Part shown: in pieces, positions 33,604 through 43,617 of the stretch
Position numbering within the stretch: position 1 is the first letter of the stretch
How the letters are laid out: each line of letters starts with the position of its first letter
Source of the DNA: Gigantopelta aegis
Lineage: Eukaryota > Mollusca > Gastropoda > Neomphalida > Peltospiridae
Reading direction: 5' to 3'
Length of the DNA stretch: 64,000 nt
Assembly (NCBI RefSeq): GCF_016097555.1
Contig: NC_054699.1
Span: forward strand, 10,031,429 to 10,095,428
The notes under the pieces: model-generated
Databases searched by the model: none
What the model was told of the DNA's origin: nothing
What the model saw: the letters and a program-made list of their open reading frames with translations, nothing else
Made by a program: the position numbers and the translations under genes

Positions 33604-34445
33604 ATACTGGGAGGAGGGGGGACTTCTTTTATTATCAGGTTCAATATAAGGGTTTACTTTAACAGGCATATGTATCCAGTTCAGGGTCATACTTAACAGA
33701 GAGGATGGTGGGTGGGGGAGGGGTGCAGTTGTCAGTCATCAAACAATTGTAGAAGTTCACTTTTAGTTTTAACTGGAGAGGATCCTACATACCTGTGTAC
33801 TGATTTTTTAAATTATTATTATTATTATTATTTTTATTATTTTATTTTTTTAAACTGCACCCTGAGCCTCTTCTCCCACCCCTCCACTAATTAGTTGAGA
33901 ATAGGTGCAGCCTTGTAATTTTGGTTCACACTGTTTTGCCTCTTGGCATTTTGAATTCCATTTACATAATTGTTGTAGTTTTTATTTTGTGCAAAATGTT
34001 TGGTTGTTGGATATTAAATATTAATATATCTATGTATTGTACATAACTACGCATTGTGATGTGTGTTGAATAATGTTATTAATTATTGGAACTGTTTATT
34101 TTTATGTAATGTCTGCACTTTTTGTATCTTCAATACAGAAGTATGCCATGAAGTATGTTACTTTAAAAAAACACACAAAAAATCCCTGGTGGTGCTAAGA
34201 ATTTATTAAAATATTTGTAGTCACGAAATCACAATTTGTTCTTATTTATTTTATATTCTATGGTATGTTAGTTTGTTTGTTCAGTTAAAAGCAAACATTG
34301 GTAAATAGTATATATAGTCATTCAGGTTGTGTGTCGACTATAAAATAATAATGACCAGGCTCAGGGACATCACTTTTGTTTATCCCCATAAATGAGTCTC
34401 CACCCACGCCCCCTAATGATTTGTGTCTATATTGATAACAATAAT
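33604..34445. other. Intergenic: AT-rich, no recognised feature
   Basis: Holds only (ATT)n at 33811-33855. Confidence 0.5.
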
Positions 34446-34459
34446 CTCTCAAAATAAGG

Positions 34460-34668
34460 GCCAGGATGTAGCCCAGTGGTAAAACGTTTGCTTGATGCGC
34501 GGTTGGTCTAGGATCGATCCCCATCGGTGGACCCATTAGGCTATTTCTCGCTCCAGCCAGTGCTCCACAACCGGTGTAACAAAGGCCTTTGTATGTACTA
34601 TCCTGTCTGTGGGATGGTGCATATAAAATGTGTTGAGTGAGTCGTTAAATAAAATATTTCCTTCTTTC
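34460..34668 (+). mobile_element. SINE-A, internally deleted, 14-bp target duplication
   Basis: Perfect flanking repeat CTCTCAAAATAAGG (34446-34459, 34669-34682). Between GGTGCATATAAAA and ATGTGTTGAGT about 120 bases of the normal body are missing. Confidence 0.93.
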
Positions 34669-34782
34669 CTCTCAAAATAAGGACCCCATAAATATACATT
34701 CCTTTGACGGGTAATTTTATAGTATGGTGTTGTCCGTTGGTACATCTATAAATATGGTTTTTCCTTCGCATGTCTTCCTTAT

Positions 34783-34845
34783 TAGTTCATTTAAAATAAA
34801 CCTCGGAATCTGCGCTAATGCCGAGGTTTATTTTAAAATGAACTA
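34783..34845 (+). repeat. 63-base near-perfect hairpin with 6-bp direct flanks
   Basis: Stem of 24/25 bases (TAGTTCATTTAAAATAAACC and on, one bulge) around a 14-base loop. CCTTAT abuts both sides (34777-34782, 34846-34851). Confidence 0.9.
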
Positions 34846-35042
34846 CCTTATTATTAACTTTTTTCCTTCTTCCTTTCTTCCACTGTTACAAAATTCTAAC
34901 AAAGACTGAGTAGCGCAAAATGCTCACAACACTTTAGTCTACGTTATTGTAATTTGTGACTCCTATTATTAATACTGATATAAAACGGAAATAATAAAAG
35001 TTGCTGTTACATAGTATGTACAAATAATGATTATAGGCTAAT

Positions 35043-35043
<1 letters not shown>

Positions 35044-35127
<84 letters not shown>
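35044..35127 (+). repeat. (CT)n microsatellite
   Basis: About 42 CT units. Confidence 0.97.
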
Positions 35128-35130
<3 letters not shown>

Positions 35131-35576
35131 TGTGTATAGTCGCCCCACCCATATAATAAAACATGTTAATAGTGTATTCACAGAGGGAAAAAAAATCCGA
35201 CAGTCCATATTGATTTATCTATAATTGATCTATCCATGCACCCTTTTTCCTATAGATATGTTTATCTGTGCGAATAGGCAATTTTTTTTTTTACAAAAAT
35301 GACACTTGTCTAGGCCAGGACTCTAAATAAATTAAAGCTAACACAACAAACTGACAGGAGAAAAAACACGACCGTGTTTATTTGCCGACATTTAAATGCT
35401 AATCGTGGTGTCTGCAGTTTGTCACCCGCAACGAAAAGAGACGGTTGGACCTAAACTTCGACGATACTTTCCACGATAGACTTGTCTAGACAAATTTAAT
35501 CATAAAATATAAAAGTGTAATTTCTTGTTAAAAACTCAAGCAGCCTGTATGTCTAGTGATCTATATACCTATGCGT

Positions 35577-35742
35577 GTATCCATCCATCCATATATCCAT
35601 TTATTTACCTACCGACCTCCGTTGGTCCATCCGTTCATCCATCCAATGGTCCATCTAACGTCCATCCGTCGATTAATCGATCTCTGTTCATTTATCCACC
35701 AATCAATCAAATATGTTTGTCCATCCATCCATCATTTTTTTC
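35577..35742 (+). repeat. Degenerate (ATCC)n microsatellite
   Basis: CCATCCATCCATATATCCA and similar, interrupted. Confidence 0.9.
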
Positions 35743-36350
35743 CCAGTTTTGGTTGTTTGAATTGTCTTGTTAGGTTTTGTTTATGTTGTAGTTTGTTTGT
35801 TTTTTTTTGTTGGGGGGGGGGGGGGGCTGGGGTGAGAGGTGAACTGGGAATGAGTGTTGATAATTCCATAAACATACAAATAAATATACTGTACAACTTT
35901 TGATGCTTTCGTATATAATGTATAGCCTGTATCGTTGAATAGCTTACATGCTATACAAAGTTCCTTCTAGGACAGCAGATGTTATAATACAACAGTTACA
36001 GACTAAAAACACCCCGGAACTCTTGGTCCATAAAACAAACAGTTTCTGCCATCACAGATGTAAAACACATGCGGGATCAATGCATGATGCGTGCTGCCGC
36101 CTTTCGAACTGCGATTAATACCAAGACCCCAGTCTCAGATCGAGACATGATCGTCATAAATGCGTAACACACCCTGTTTGCGCAAATAACAATGGGCGTA
36201 CGATCAAACATTCTCACCGTTTGTCTGTATTTACTTTTTATCCAGTGAGAATAGATGAACATCAGTACTGGCTGTGTTTGCTGTTGGAGGCCTTGATGGG
36301 AAAATAAAATATGTTTCAATGATACACTAAGAAAATTACCTTTTATTATG
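35743..36350. other. Intergenic: G-run and unique sequence
   Basis: Poly-G at about 35812-35826; the 115-residue ORFs here overlap repeats and lack family features. 36640-37660 is similar, with poly-G at 37411-37432. Confidence 0.4.
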
Positions 36351-36351
36351 A

Positions 36352-36634
36352 AGGCACGGCGGAAGAAAGTAGACATGGGGGGGTGGGGGGGGCGGTGCGC
36401 CGACAGATCGAGGGCGTAAAGCAAAGTTTCTAGGGGGTTCGGGGGTATGTTCCCCGTAAACTTTTAAAAACTAGATGTCCTGAAATGCAAGTTTCTGCAT
36501 TCTACAAGTCAAATTCATCTCTGCCTTAAGATTTACTACCAATAATATTTGTGATGCAGAATTAGTGTGTGTGTGTGTGTGTGTGTGTGGAGGGGGGGGG
36601 CTAGAACCCAGTCCCCCTTGCTCCGCCGTGCCTA
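36352..36634 (+). mobile_element. Element with AGGCACGGCGGA ends
   Basis: AGGCACGGCGGA and TCCGCCGTGCCT inverted ends; ATTATG on both flanks. Interior has G-runs, a repeat around GTTTCTAGGGGGTTCGGGGG, and a (TG)n tract at about 36567-36590. Confidence 0.6.
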
Positions 36635-37663
36635 TTATGTTAAAGGTGTAACGGGATATACAGAATACTTAACGTCTCATCAGTGTAGGAAATTGTGAAG
36701 GCAGGGGTGGGGTCCATGCTTTGGCGATTGAAGTTTCTATGGGAATACTTCTCCCGGAAAAAACCACAAACAATTTGCTGACGACGACTCCCACCCCAAC
36801 ACCCCCTCCCTCCCAACTGCACATGCGCCTGTTTAATTATAGCTATTATTGAAACATACTATAGTAGTTGTGACAACGTCTTAGAGATATTAAAGGTGAA
36901 ACCCGAAATTATCACAATTTATATAAGCAGAGGTTCCAAGATTACTTCTTTCTTTCTTTCTTTTAAAAGCAACAGCAGCAGCAATAATAATAATAATAAT
37001 AATAAATAGTAAATACCATTCATCATTTACATGCCAAAATTAAAAGGTGGAAGCTAAAAAAATTTATCTTACATTAGACTTAGAAAGAGAAAAGAAAGAG
37101 ATATAGATGAAAGGGAAAAAGTTAATTTTGAAAAAAAAGAGAAACCTTAAGAGAACCCCTGGCTTATAATTATATTCAATTTGCGTCAGTCGCGACTGGA
37201 ATAAACAAGTCTGCATAGAACTGTGTAACACAAGATAACGATGTGCAAACACAAATCACTTTTCAAAGGGATGAGACTTGATAGTATTGTTTGATTTTAT
37301 TCTTGAACGTGGAATGCTTGAAAAAAAAAAATCATATACCGAATACATTAACAGGTGCGTGTGCTGGAATATATGCAGGAGGGGTTCTAGACTGGTGAGC
37401 GAAGTTTCTAGGAGGGGGGGGGGGGGGGGGGGTGTGTGTCAAAATTTGTTGTCCCGGAAAATATATTGAAAAAGACAATATGCTTGACCAGGGGGGTTGG
37501 GGATACGAACCCGAACCCTCCTGCAGACGCGTCTGATTAAACCTTGGTTACAATCATGAATGTAAGGCACATACGATACCTTACACACCCGTTGGTGAGA
37601 ACATCTTTCGTTATTCTTGATAGCACATACTTGTTTACACATGTACGTGTGTTAACATTTTCA

Positions 37664-38590
37664 AGACATACGACTGGCTGCTCCTAGGTGATGACCGGGT
37701 CATCAATGCCATACGTCCAATGATAAAACAGCACTATCGAAATCGATTACACTGTGACGTATAGTTAACCTGACAATCATTTGTTTGTGAAACTTAAGTG
37801 AAGGTGCTGTAAATAACGTTTAGTAAAAAAATATGTTACAATTTGCTTAAAACCTGGTTTTTAAGGATGTTAGAAATAGAATAATACATTCGTGTCCGTT
37901 GGATACATTTTAAAACAACGAGTTGTAAGATAAATGGTATCTAACGGCCACTCATGTAGTATTCTATATATACACCCATTATATTGGCGAGAACGTCATT
38001 TATTATTTTTATAACACATGTAAACCAATAACACATATGCAATATAATATGCGTGTGATAACAATTTAAAGACATACGACTGGCTGTGGCTGCTCATTGG
38101 TTGCCACAGCCTCAGACCTTTTTTTTTTCCTTTTTTTTTTTTACTGTTTTAAATTTTATAAAATCATACATACATACATACATACATACATACATACATA
38201 CACACATACACACATATATACATACATATTGTTGGTTGCCCCCCTCCCCCATCTAAATTCCAGGCTACACCAGTGCACAGCCTTACCAGTAAATTAAACG
38301 GGCACTACAGAAATTTAGTTTTGTGACGTACAAGGTAACATAAAATTGATTACTTTGTGACGCGTAAACGAAAGCGCCGTAAATAAAATAAATTAAATTT
38401 GTTTTAAACTTGGGTTTTGAGGATATGTAAGAAATGGAATACTACATTTATGTCCGTTAGATGTCATTTATCTTACAACTCGTTGTTCAAAAACGTGTCC
38501 AACTTGCTTTCGCTCGTTAGATACGTTTTAAAACAACTCGTAATATAAATATGGTATCCAACGGCCATTCATTTAGTATGTTCCTTATTT
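37664..38590 (+). repeat. Two diverged copies of a ~330-bp repeat
   Basis: GACATACGACTGGCTG at 37664 and 38072; TGTCCGTTGGATACATTTTA and TGTCCGTTAGATGTCATTTA; GGTATCTAACGGCCA and GGTATCCAACGGCCA. A (CATA)n block (38165-38226) lies in copy 2. Confidence 0.65.
38165..38226 (+). repeat. (CATA)n microsatellite
   Basis: CATACATACATA grading into CACA/TATA. Confidence 0.93.
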
Positions 38591-38626
38591 AACAAAGTGG
38601 CAATGGTCCATATTTAAGTATTTGAC

Positions 38627-38661
38627 GTGCCTATACTAGTATCCAATTAATGTTCAAGGTA
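38627..38661 (-). mobile_element. SINE-D fragment at the left edge of the LTR element
   Basis: TATCCAATTAATGTTCAAGG, directly before the CTTGG target duplication. Confidence 0.55.
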
Positions 38662-40025
38662 CTTGGTATCGTGTTAGGTTGACCTGGGCGTACAGGTTCT
38701 AAGTCCTTGTAACGATAAACAATAAGAACGTGACACTTTTAGTATGCTGCAAGGTTTAATATCTAAGACTACCACTCCATGCCTGGGGTAACTCCCCGTA
38801 TGTACTTCTGTATTAAATCCCTAAACTATTTAGATGCTCTCTAACCTTACATCCCCCTTTCTTTAAGATTAAACTTAATTTTACACTTCCCGACTTAACT
38901 GTTCTTTCGTGTTCCAAATAACAGTCCTACTTGCAGTGTTCAGATAAGAAACTGGCTAACTACTGAAACTAATATCTCTATGCAGTTCAACCTAAAACAA
39001 AACTTCCCACATTTAAAGGTCCAGTTTTTGTGGTACTTTAACTACACGACTACTTCTGGTTATAATCCCCTTTGGTTGGGTGTTTGTTACATCAGAAGAC
39101 GACGACGACGCTGAAGCGGACTCTGTCATGGTCTCCTCAGACATTACTGGTACAGGATCGATATCCATAGAAATATTGTTCTCTGCAGGGTTTGGCAAAG
39201 TCGATGACACTGCAGGGTTGATCAGTTGATGAGGAGGCGGACTTGAACTTCGTCGATTTAGGTGCCTCCTATTCCTTCTGCGTAGCCCAGTCGATGTCCT
39301 GACTGCATAAGATCTCGGACCAATAGGCTTCACAACTTCCCCCTTCATTTCATTCGTTTCTTTGATCCAAACCTGATCTCCAGGTGACAGAGTCGGAAGT
39401 GTAGTAGCTCTATGCCGCCTGTCAAAGTTCTTTTTCTGCACTTCCTTCTGGTTTGCATTTGCTAACTTCGTGTCAGCCAGCTTAGGCCAATCAGGAGTAA
39501 GCAAGGCAGGGACGACTGGAACTCTCGTTCTCAGGCAACGGCCCATGGACATTTCTGCTGGACTGAAACCACACTGGAGAGGAGTCGCTCTGTAGTTAAG
39601 TAGCGCCAGATATGGGTCTTCAGCTTTCAACAGAAAATTCTTAACCGTCTGCACAGCCCTTTCAGCTTCTCCATTAACTTGCGGATAATGAGAACTGCTG
39701 GTTTCATGGGTGAATCCATATTCTGTAGCAAATCTGCTGAATTTCTGGGATGCAAATTGTGGTCCATTATCTGATTGAACAACTTCAGGAATCCCGTGTC
39801 GTGCGAAGATACTCTTGCAATGAACATGACACCATATCGTGTTAGGTTGACCTGGGCGTACAGGTTCTAAGTCCTTGTAACGATAAACAATAAGAATGTG
39901 ACACTTTTAGTATGCTGCAAGGTTTAATATCTAAGACTACCATTCCATGCCTGGGGTAACTCCCCGTATGTACTTCTGTATTAAATCCCTAAACTATGTT
40001 AGATGCTCTCTAACCTTACACTTGG
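38662..40025 (-). mobile_element. Ty3/gypsy-type LTR retrotransposon remnant (fossil)
   Basis: Two direct LTRs, 38667-38851 and 39835-40020 (185-186 bases), are flanked by a 5-bp target duplication CTTGG (38662-38666, 40021-40025). Inside the left LTR lies a purine-rich tract (minus strand), as expected next to a 3' LTR, so the element reads right to left. Between the LTRs a minus-strand open stretch (about 39013-39837) codes for the end of pol: integrase core motifs SDNGPQF and GEAERAV, then a GPY/F-like module (GPRSYAV). The element is broken: gag, protease, RT and RNase H are absent. The LTRs differ at about three sites, so the insertion looks young. The left flank is a SINE-D fragment, the right flank another SINE. 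Confidence 0.88.
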
Positions 40026-40256
40026 GTCAGAGAATTGAACCCATTGGTGGACCCATTCTCTGGGATTTCCCCGTCCCAACCAGTTGCTCACAAAAGGAAG
40101 TGGTGTGTGTGTGTGTGTATATATATATCTGCTATTTCCTGTGTGTGGGAAAGTGCATATAAAGGATATCTTACTACTAATGACTACTTTAAAAATGCTC
40201 AATAACCTCTGATTAATTAATCAATGTGCTCCAGTTGTGTCGTTATTCAAAGTAAA
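40026..40256 (+). mobile_element. Diverged SINE with inserted (TG)n(TA)n
   Basis: TTGAACCCATTGGTGGACCC, GGGAAAGTGCATATAAAGG, GTGTCGTTATTCAAAG. Confidence 0.65.
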
Positions 40257-40734
40257 CACTGTACGTTCATGTTGGCGAGACGTACTTAGGTTGCATGGTA
40301 CCAAAGAAGAGAGGTCCGTGTCAAAGTCCGAGGTGCGCCGTCAAATATTTACGGAGTAAAAACAGCTGTGGGTGTGATTGGTAGTAATATGTGACATTGA
40401 TTATTTATGCAAATACCATTATCCATCGACAATAAATAAATACACTTTTATTTGTTATGCAGTATATACCAGAGGTTGAAACTAATGCGGGGTACCCCAA
40501 GAAGTTCTGCAATTTTCAACAAAAACGACGGTTGCTATTAAACACATTCATTAAATATCTTAAATGGTATGTGACCCCCCCCCCCCCCCCCCCCCATTTC
40601 TTGCAGGTAGCTTAGATGTAAGGTGCCACACTTTGTTTTGCTGTACCTCCTGGGTGTGTTGATACGCTGCTTATATGAGTTTTATTAGTAAACGTTAACA
40701 CTATCGGCAATAGGAATTGATTTGGTCTATAAGA

Positions 40735-41372
40735 ACCTATAGTGCTTTACTAATGCGCGGTCGGTGTACGATCGATTTACGTAGGTGGGCTCATTGAGCT
40801 ATTTCTTCTTCCAGCCAGTTCACCACAACTGGTATATCAAAGGCCATGGTGTGTGCTATCTTGTTTGTGGGATGATGCATATTAAGGATTCTTTGTTCTT
40901 TATTGAAAAATGTAGTGGGTTTCCTCTAAGACTATATGTCAGAAATACGAAATGTTCGATATCCGATGATTAAAGGGACATACCCTAGTTTTTAAACACT
41001 AAGGCATATTTTTTTTACTATTATAGCCGTTTTTGATAACTGAAATCATACTTTACTTAGATTGTATGGTTTAGATTATCGTTTTCTGTACATTCGAAGT
41101 GTGGTCATCATGGTGTTTTTAATATCACAAAATTCATTTCTAATATTTTTAAAAACGCACGTGCGTCTGAGAAGTAACAGTTATTGAGTCGAGTTTTAGT
41201 CTATTTTTAGAGGGTATTTCACCATTTCAGAGTCACAGACTCATGTTTCACTCAATTGTAACTTTATCCAAATGTAAACTTAGTGTTAATTTTTACGGGT
41301 TAAAACTTGGGTCTGTCCCTTTAATAAGTCACTGTGCTCTAGTGATGTCGTTAAACACAGCAAACAGTTTCT
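40735..41372 (+). mobile_element. SINE-B split by a TTAA MITE
   Basis: Parts 40735-40973 and 41325-41372; diverged head, tail GATGTCGTTAAACACAGC. Confidence 0.8.
40970..41324 (+). mobile_element. TTAA-flanked MITE (family II), copy 2, inside a SINE-B
   Basis: TTAA at both ends (40970-40973, 41321-41324). The SINE sequence GATTAATAAGTCACTG is restored when the element and one TTAA are left out, which confirms the 4-bp target duplication. Confidence 0.88.
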
Positions 41373-41430
41373 TTATGTGACGTACCTAGCAAGGGGGGAG
41401 TTGTACTCCATGAAATTAAAAAAAAAAAAA

Positions 41431-42174
41431 TGAACAGTCTATTATGCCTCACTGCTACCGATAGTCATTATAAATGGTACCAATAATATAGTAATAACTA
41501 ACTTACTCTTCAATCAGCCACTGGTAAAGCGTTCGCTTGATGTACGATCGGTCTGGGGTCGATCCCCGTCTGTGGGCCCATTGGACTATTTCTCGCTCCA
41601 GCCAGTGCACCACGACTGGTATATCAAAGGCTGTGGTATGTGTTATTCTGTCTGTGGGATGGTGCATATAAAAGATCCCTTGCTGCTAATCGAAAAGAAT
41701 AGCCCATGAAGTGGCGACAGCGGGTCTCCTCTCTCAATATCTGTGTGATCCTTAACCACATGTCCGACACCATATAACTGTAAATAAAATGTGTTGAGTG
41801 CGTCGTTAAATAAAACATTTCCTTCCTTCCTTTAATCAGCGGATATATGTTAGATGGCACCAAGACATGATGTTTAATTAATTTTGTTTTGCAATTTTCC
41901 CAATGAATTTAACAACATCACATAGCCTTTAGTAAAACAATTATGGTGCCCTATTTGAAATGAACAGTCTATTATGCCCCACAGCTACCGATAGTCATTA
42001 TAGATGGTACCAATAATATAGTAATAACTAACTTACTCTTTAATCAGCAGATAAATGTTAGATGGCACCAAGACACCAAGAAATGACGTTTAATTAAATA
42101 TGTTTTGCAATTTTCCTAGTGAATTTAACAACATCACATAGCCTTTAGTAAAACAGTGACAGTGCCCTGTTTGA
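41431..42174 (+). repeat. Segmental tandem duplication, SINE in first unit only
   Basis: TGAACAGTCTATTATGCC starts both units (41431, 41961). Unit 1 carries a SINE-A (41515-41831) at CAATCAGC; unit 2 reads straight through TTTAATCAGCAGATAAATG. A 47-bp tandem duplication follows (42173-42266). Confidence 0.9.
41515..41831 (+). mobile_element. SINE-A in duplicated segment
   Basis: Head slightly truncated; tail TTAAATAAAACATTTCCTTC. Flanks CTTCAATCAGC and CTTTAATCAGC are the target duplication. Confidence 0.9.
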
Positions 42175-42269
42175 AATATGTACCCGGCTGAAGATGAAAA
42201 CCGAATCACAAAGTATTTTGAAATATGTACCCGGCTGAAGATGAACACCGAATCACAAAGTATTTTAAA

Positions 42270-43537
42270 ATATTGGTAAGAACAACTGCTGCTTTGATTG
42301 GTAATATGTGACATTTACGCAGATGATATATTATCTATTCCCAGTAAATAAATATATACTTACATTTAGTACACAGTGTTTACTAGGTACCGACTCGTAC
42401 GCTTATGCATGGGTACAATAAAATAAAATTCCAATTTTGTAAAATAATAATAAATAATAATAATAATAATAATAATAATAACTTTGCTGATAAAAAGCAT
42501 TCTTTAAATCTGTTAAAAGCCACATGGAACCCTATTTAAATTTGTTGCAGGTAGATTAAAAACAAGGTGTTTATATGTGTATTGTGCGGGCACTGACATA
42601 ATCAGGAATGAGGTTTGGGCGAAATGCCCCCTTCTTCTTCTGCGTTTAAGCTATAGTTGATCATGCTTTAGATTTGGAGTCCGGTGGTGGTGATAAAAAC
42701 GCTGTCTCTGTCAAGTCGTCTTTGAAACCCCAAAGCTTGACAGCCAGTGTTGCTCCGTTTGACCAGTGAAATACCCCCAATCACACTTCTTTTATCCCCC
42801 ACCATCTGTACCCCCATAACAATTGTCAAAAGACAGTGTGGGTGGCCCCACCAATGTGGGTTCCCCCTCACAATATAAAATCCTGACTACCCCAATGTGC
42901 GTGGGTGAATTGATGCGCATATTATATGGCACACTATTTTATGCGAAACTTGGTTCTGTTCGCGTGTAGGTTACCCTTATTTTAATTCACGTGAACCACC
43001 AGTTCTTTTCTTACTTTTGTTACTTTTATTACAGAAACTGTTCTAAAATAAAATTCAATAAAATAGTTTAATGTTATATTTTATTTTACTTAAACATACA
43101 ATAACAGAGCTATGACAATACTATCGTTAAAATGTAAGTATAATGCAAGTTTGAGTTAAATTACTAGGTTATGGAATTATAATTCATGTAAAATCATATG
43201 AACCAGTTTGCGGTTAACTAAGATTTTCAAATATATCCTGCATTATACCGGTTATTACAAAATATGTCGTAATATGTTAACTTTATCAGCAATGAAAATT
43301 ACTTTAGTGCAGCAGAACCTTACGTAACTAAGATTTTAAACAGTATTATGTCCTAGTTTTATTGTAAATTTCATTTAAGTTATCTGAGCATGCTGTTGAG
43401 CCATTTATATTATTATGGACATTTTAAATTTAGTGCACTTGACTATTTAATATTCATATCATTAATATTGTACTTTTTAAATGTAATTTAATAAAATAAT
43501 GTTAAATAATTATGTCAAAATAATAAATTCTCCCTAA
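42270..43537. other. Upstream of RNF168: AT-rich, no recognised feature
   Basis: No conserved coding or repeat signal beyond (AAT)n. Confidence 0.45.
42443..42480 (+). repeat. (AAT)n microsatellite
   Basis: About twelve AAT units; shorter (AAT)n also at 36983-37006 and (ATT)n at 33811-33835. Confidence 0.95.
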
Positions 43538-43617
43538 ACCGGAAATAAAAATGGTAACTTCCGGTTGGAAAACCCGCCAGTTGAATTGTCTAACGACCGT
43601 AACTTAAATTAAAGACC
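43538..43617 (+). promoter_or_regulatory. RNF168 proximal promoter with paired ETS sites
   Basis: Two ETS/GABP-type motifs lie within 80 bases of the start codon: ACCGGAAAT at 43538-43546 (plus) and ACTTCCGGT at 43557-43565 (minus-strand ACCGGAAGT, a perfect consensus). No TATA box is evident. The arrangement is typical of TATA-less housekeeping promoters; binding is inferred. Confidence 0.55.

Noticed and set aside
36077-36424. 115-residue minus-strand ORF
   Set aside because: It overlaps an inverted-repeat element and has low-complexity ends; no coding character seen.
40573-40596. Poly-C run, and poly-G runs at 16807, 35812, 37411, 44581, 47441 and 54922, as G-quadruplex elements
   Set aside because: Single homopolymers, often error-prone in assemblies, with no spaced G-tract pattern.
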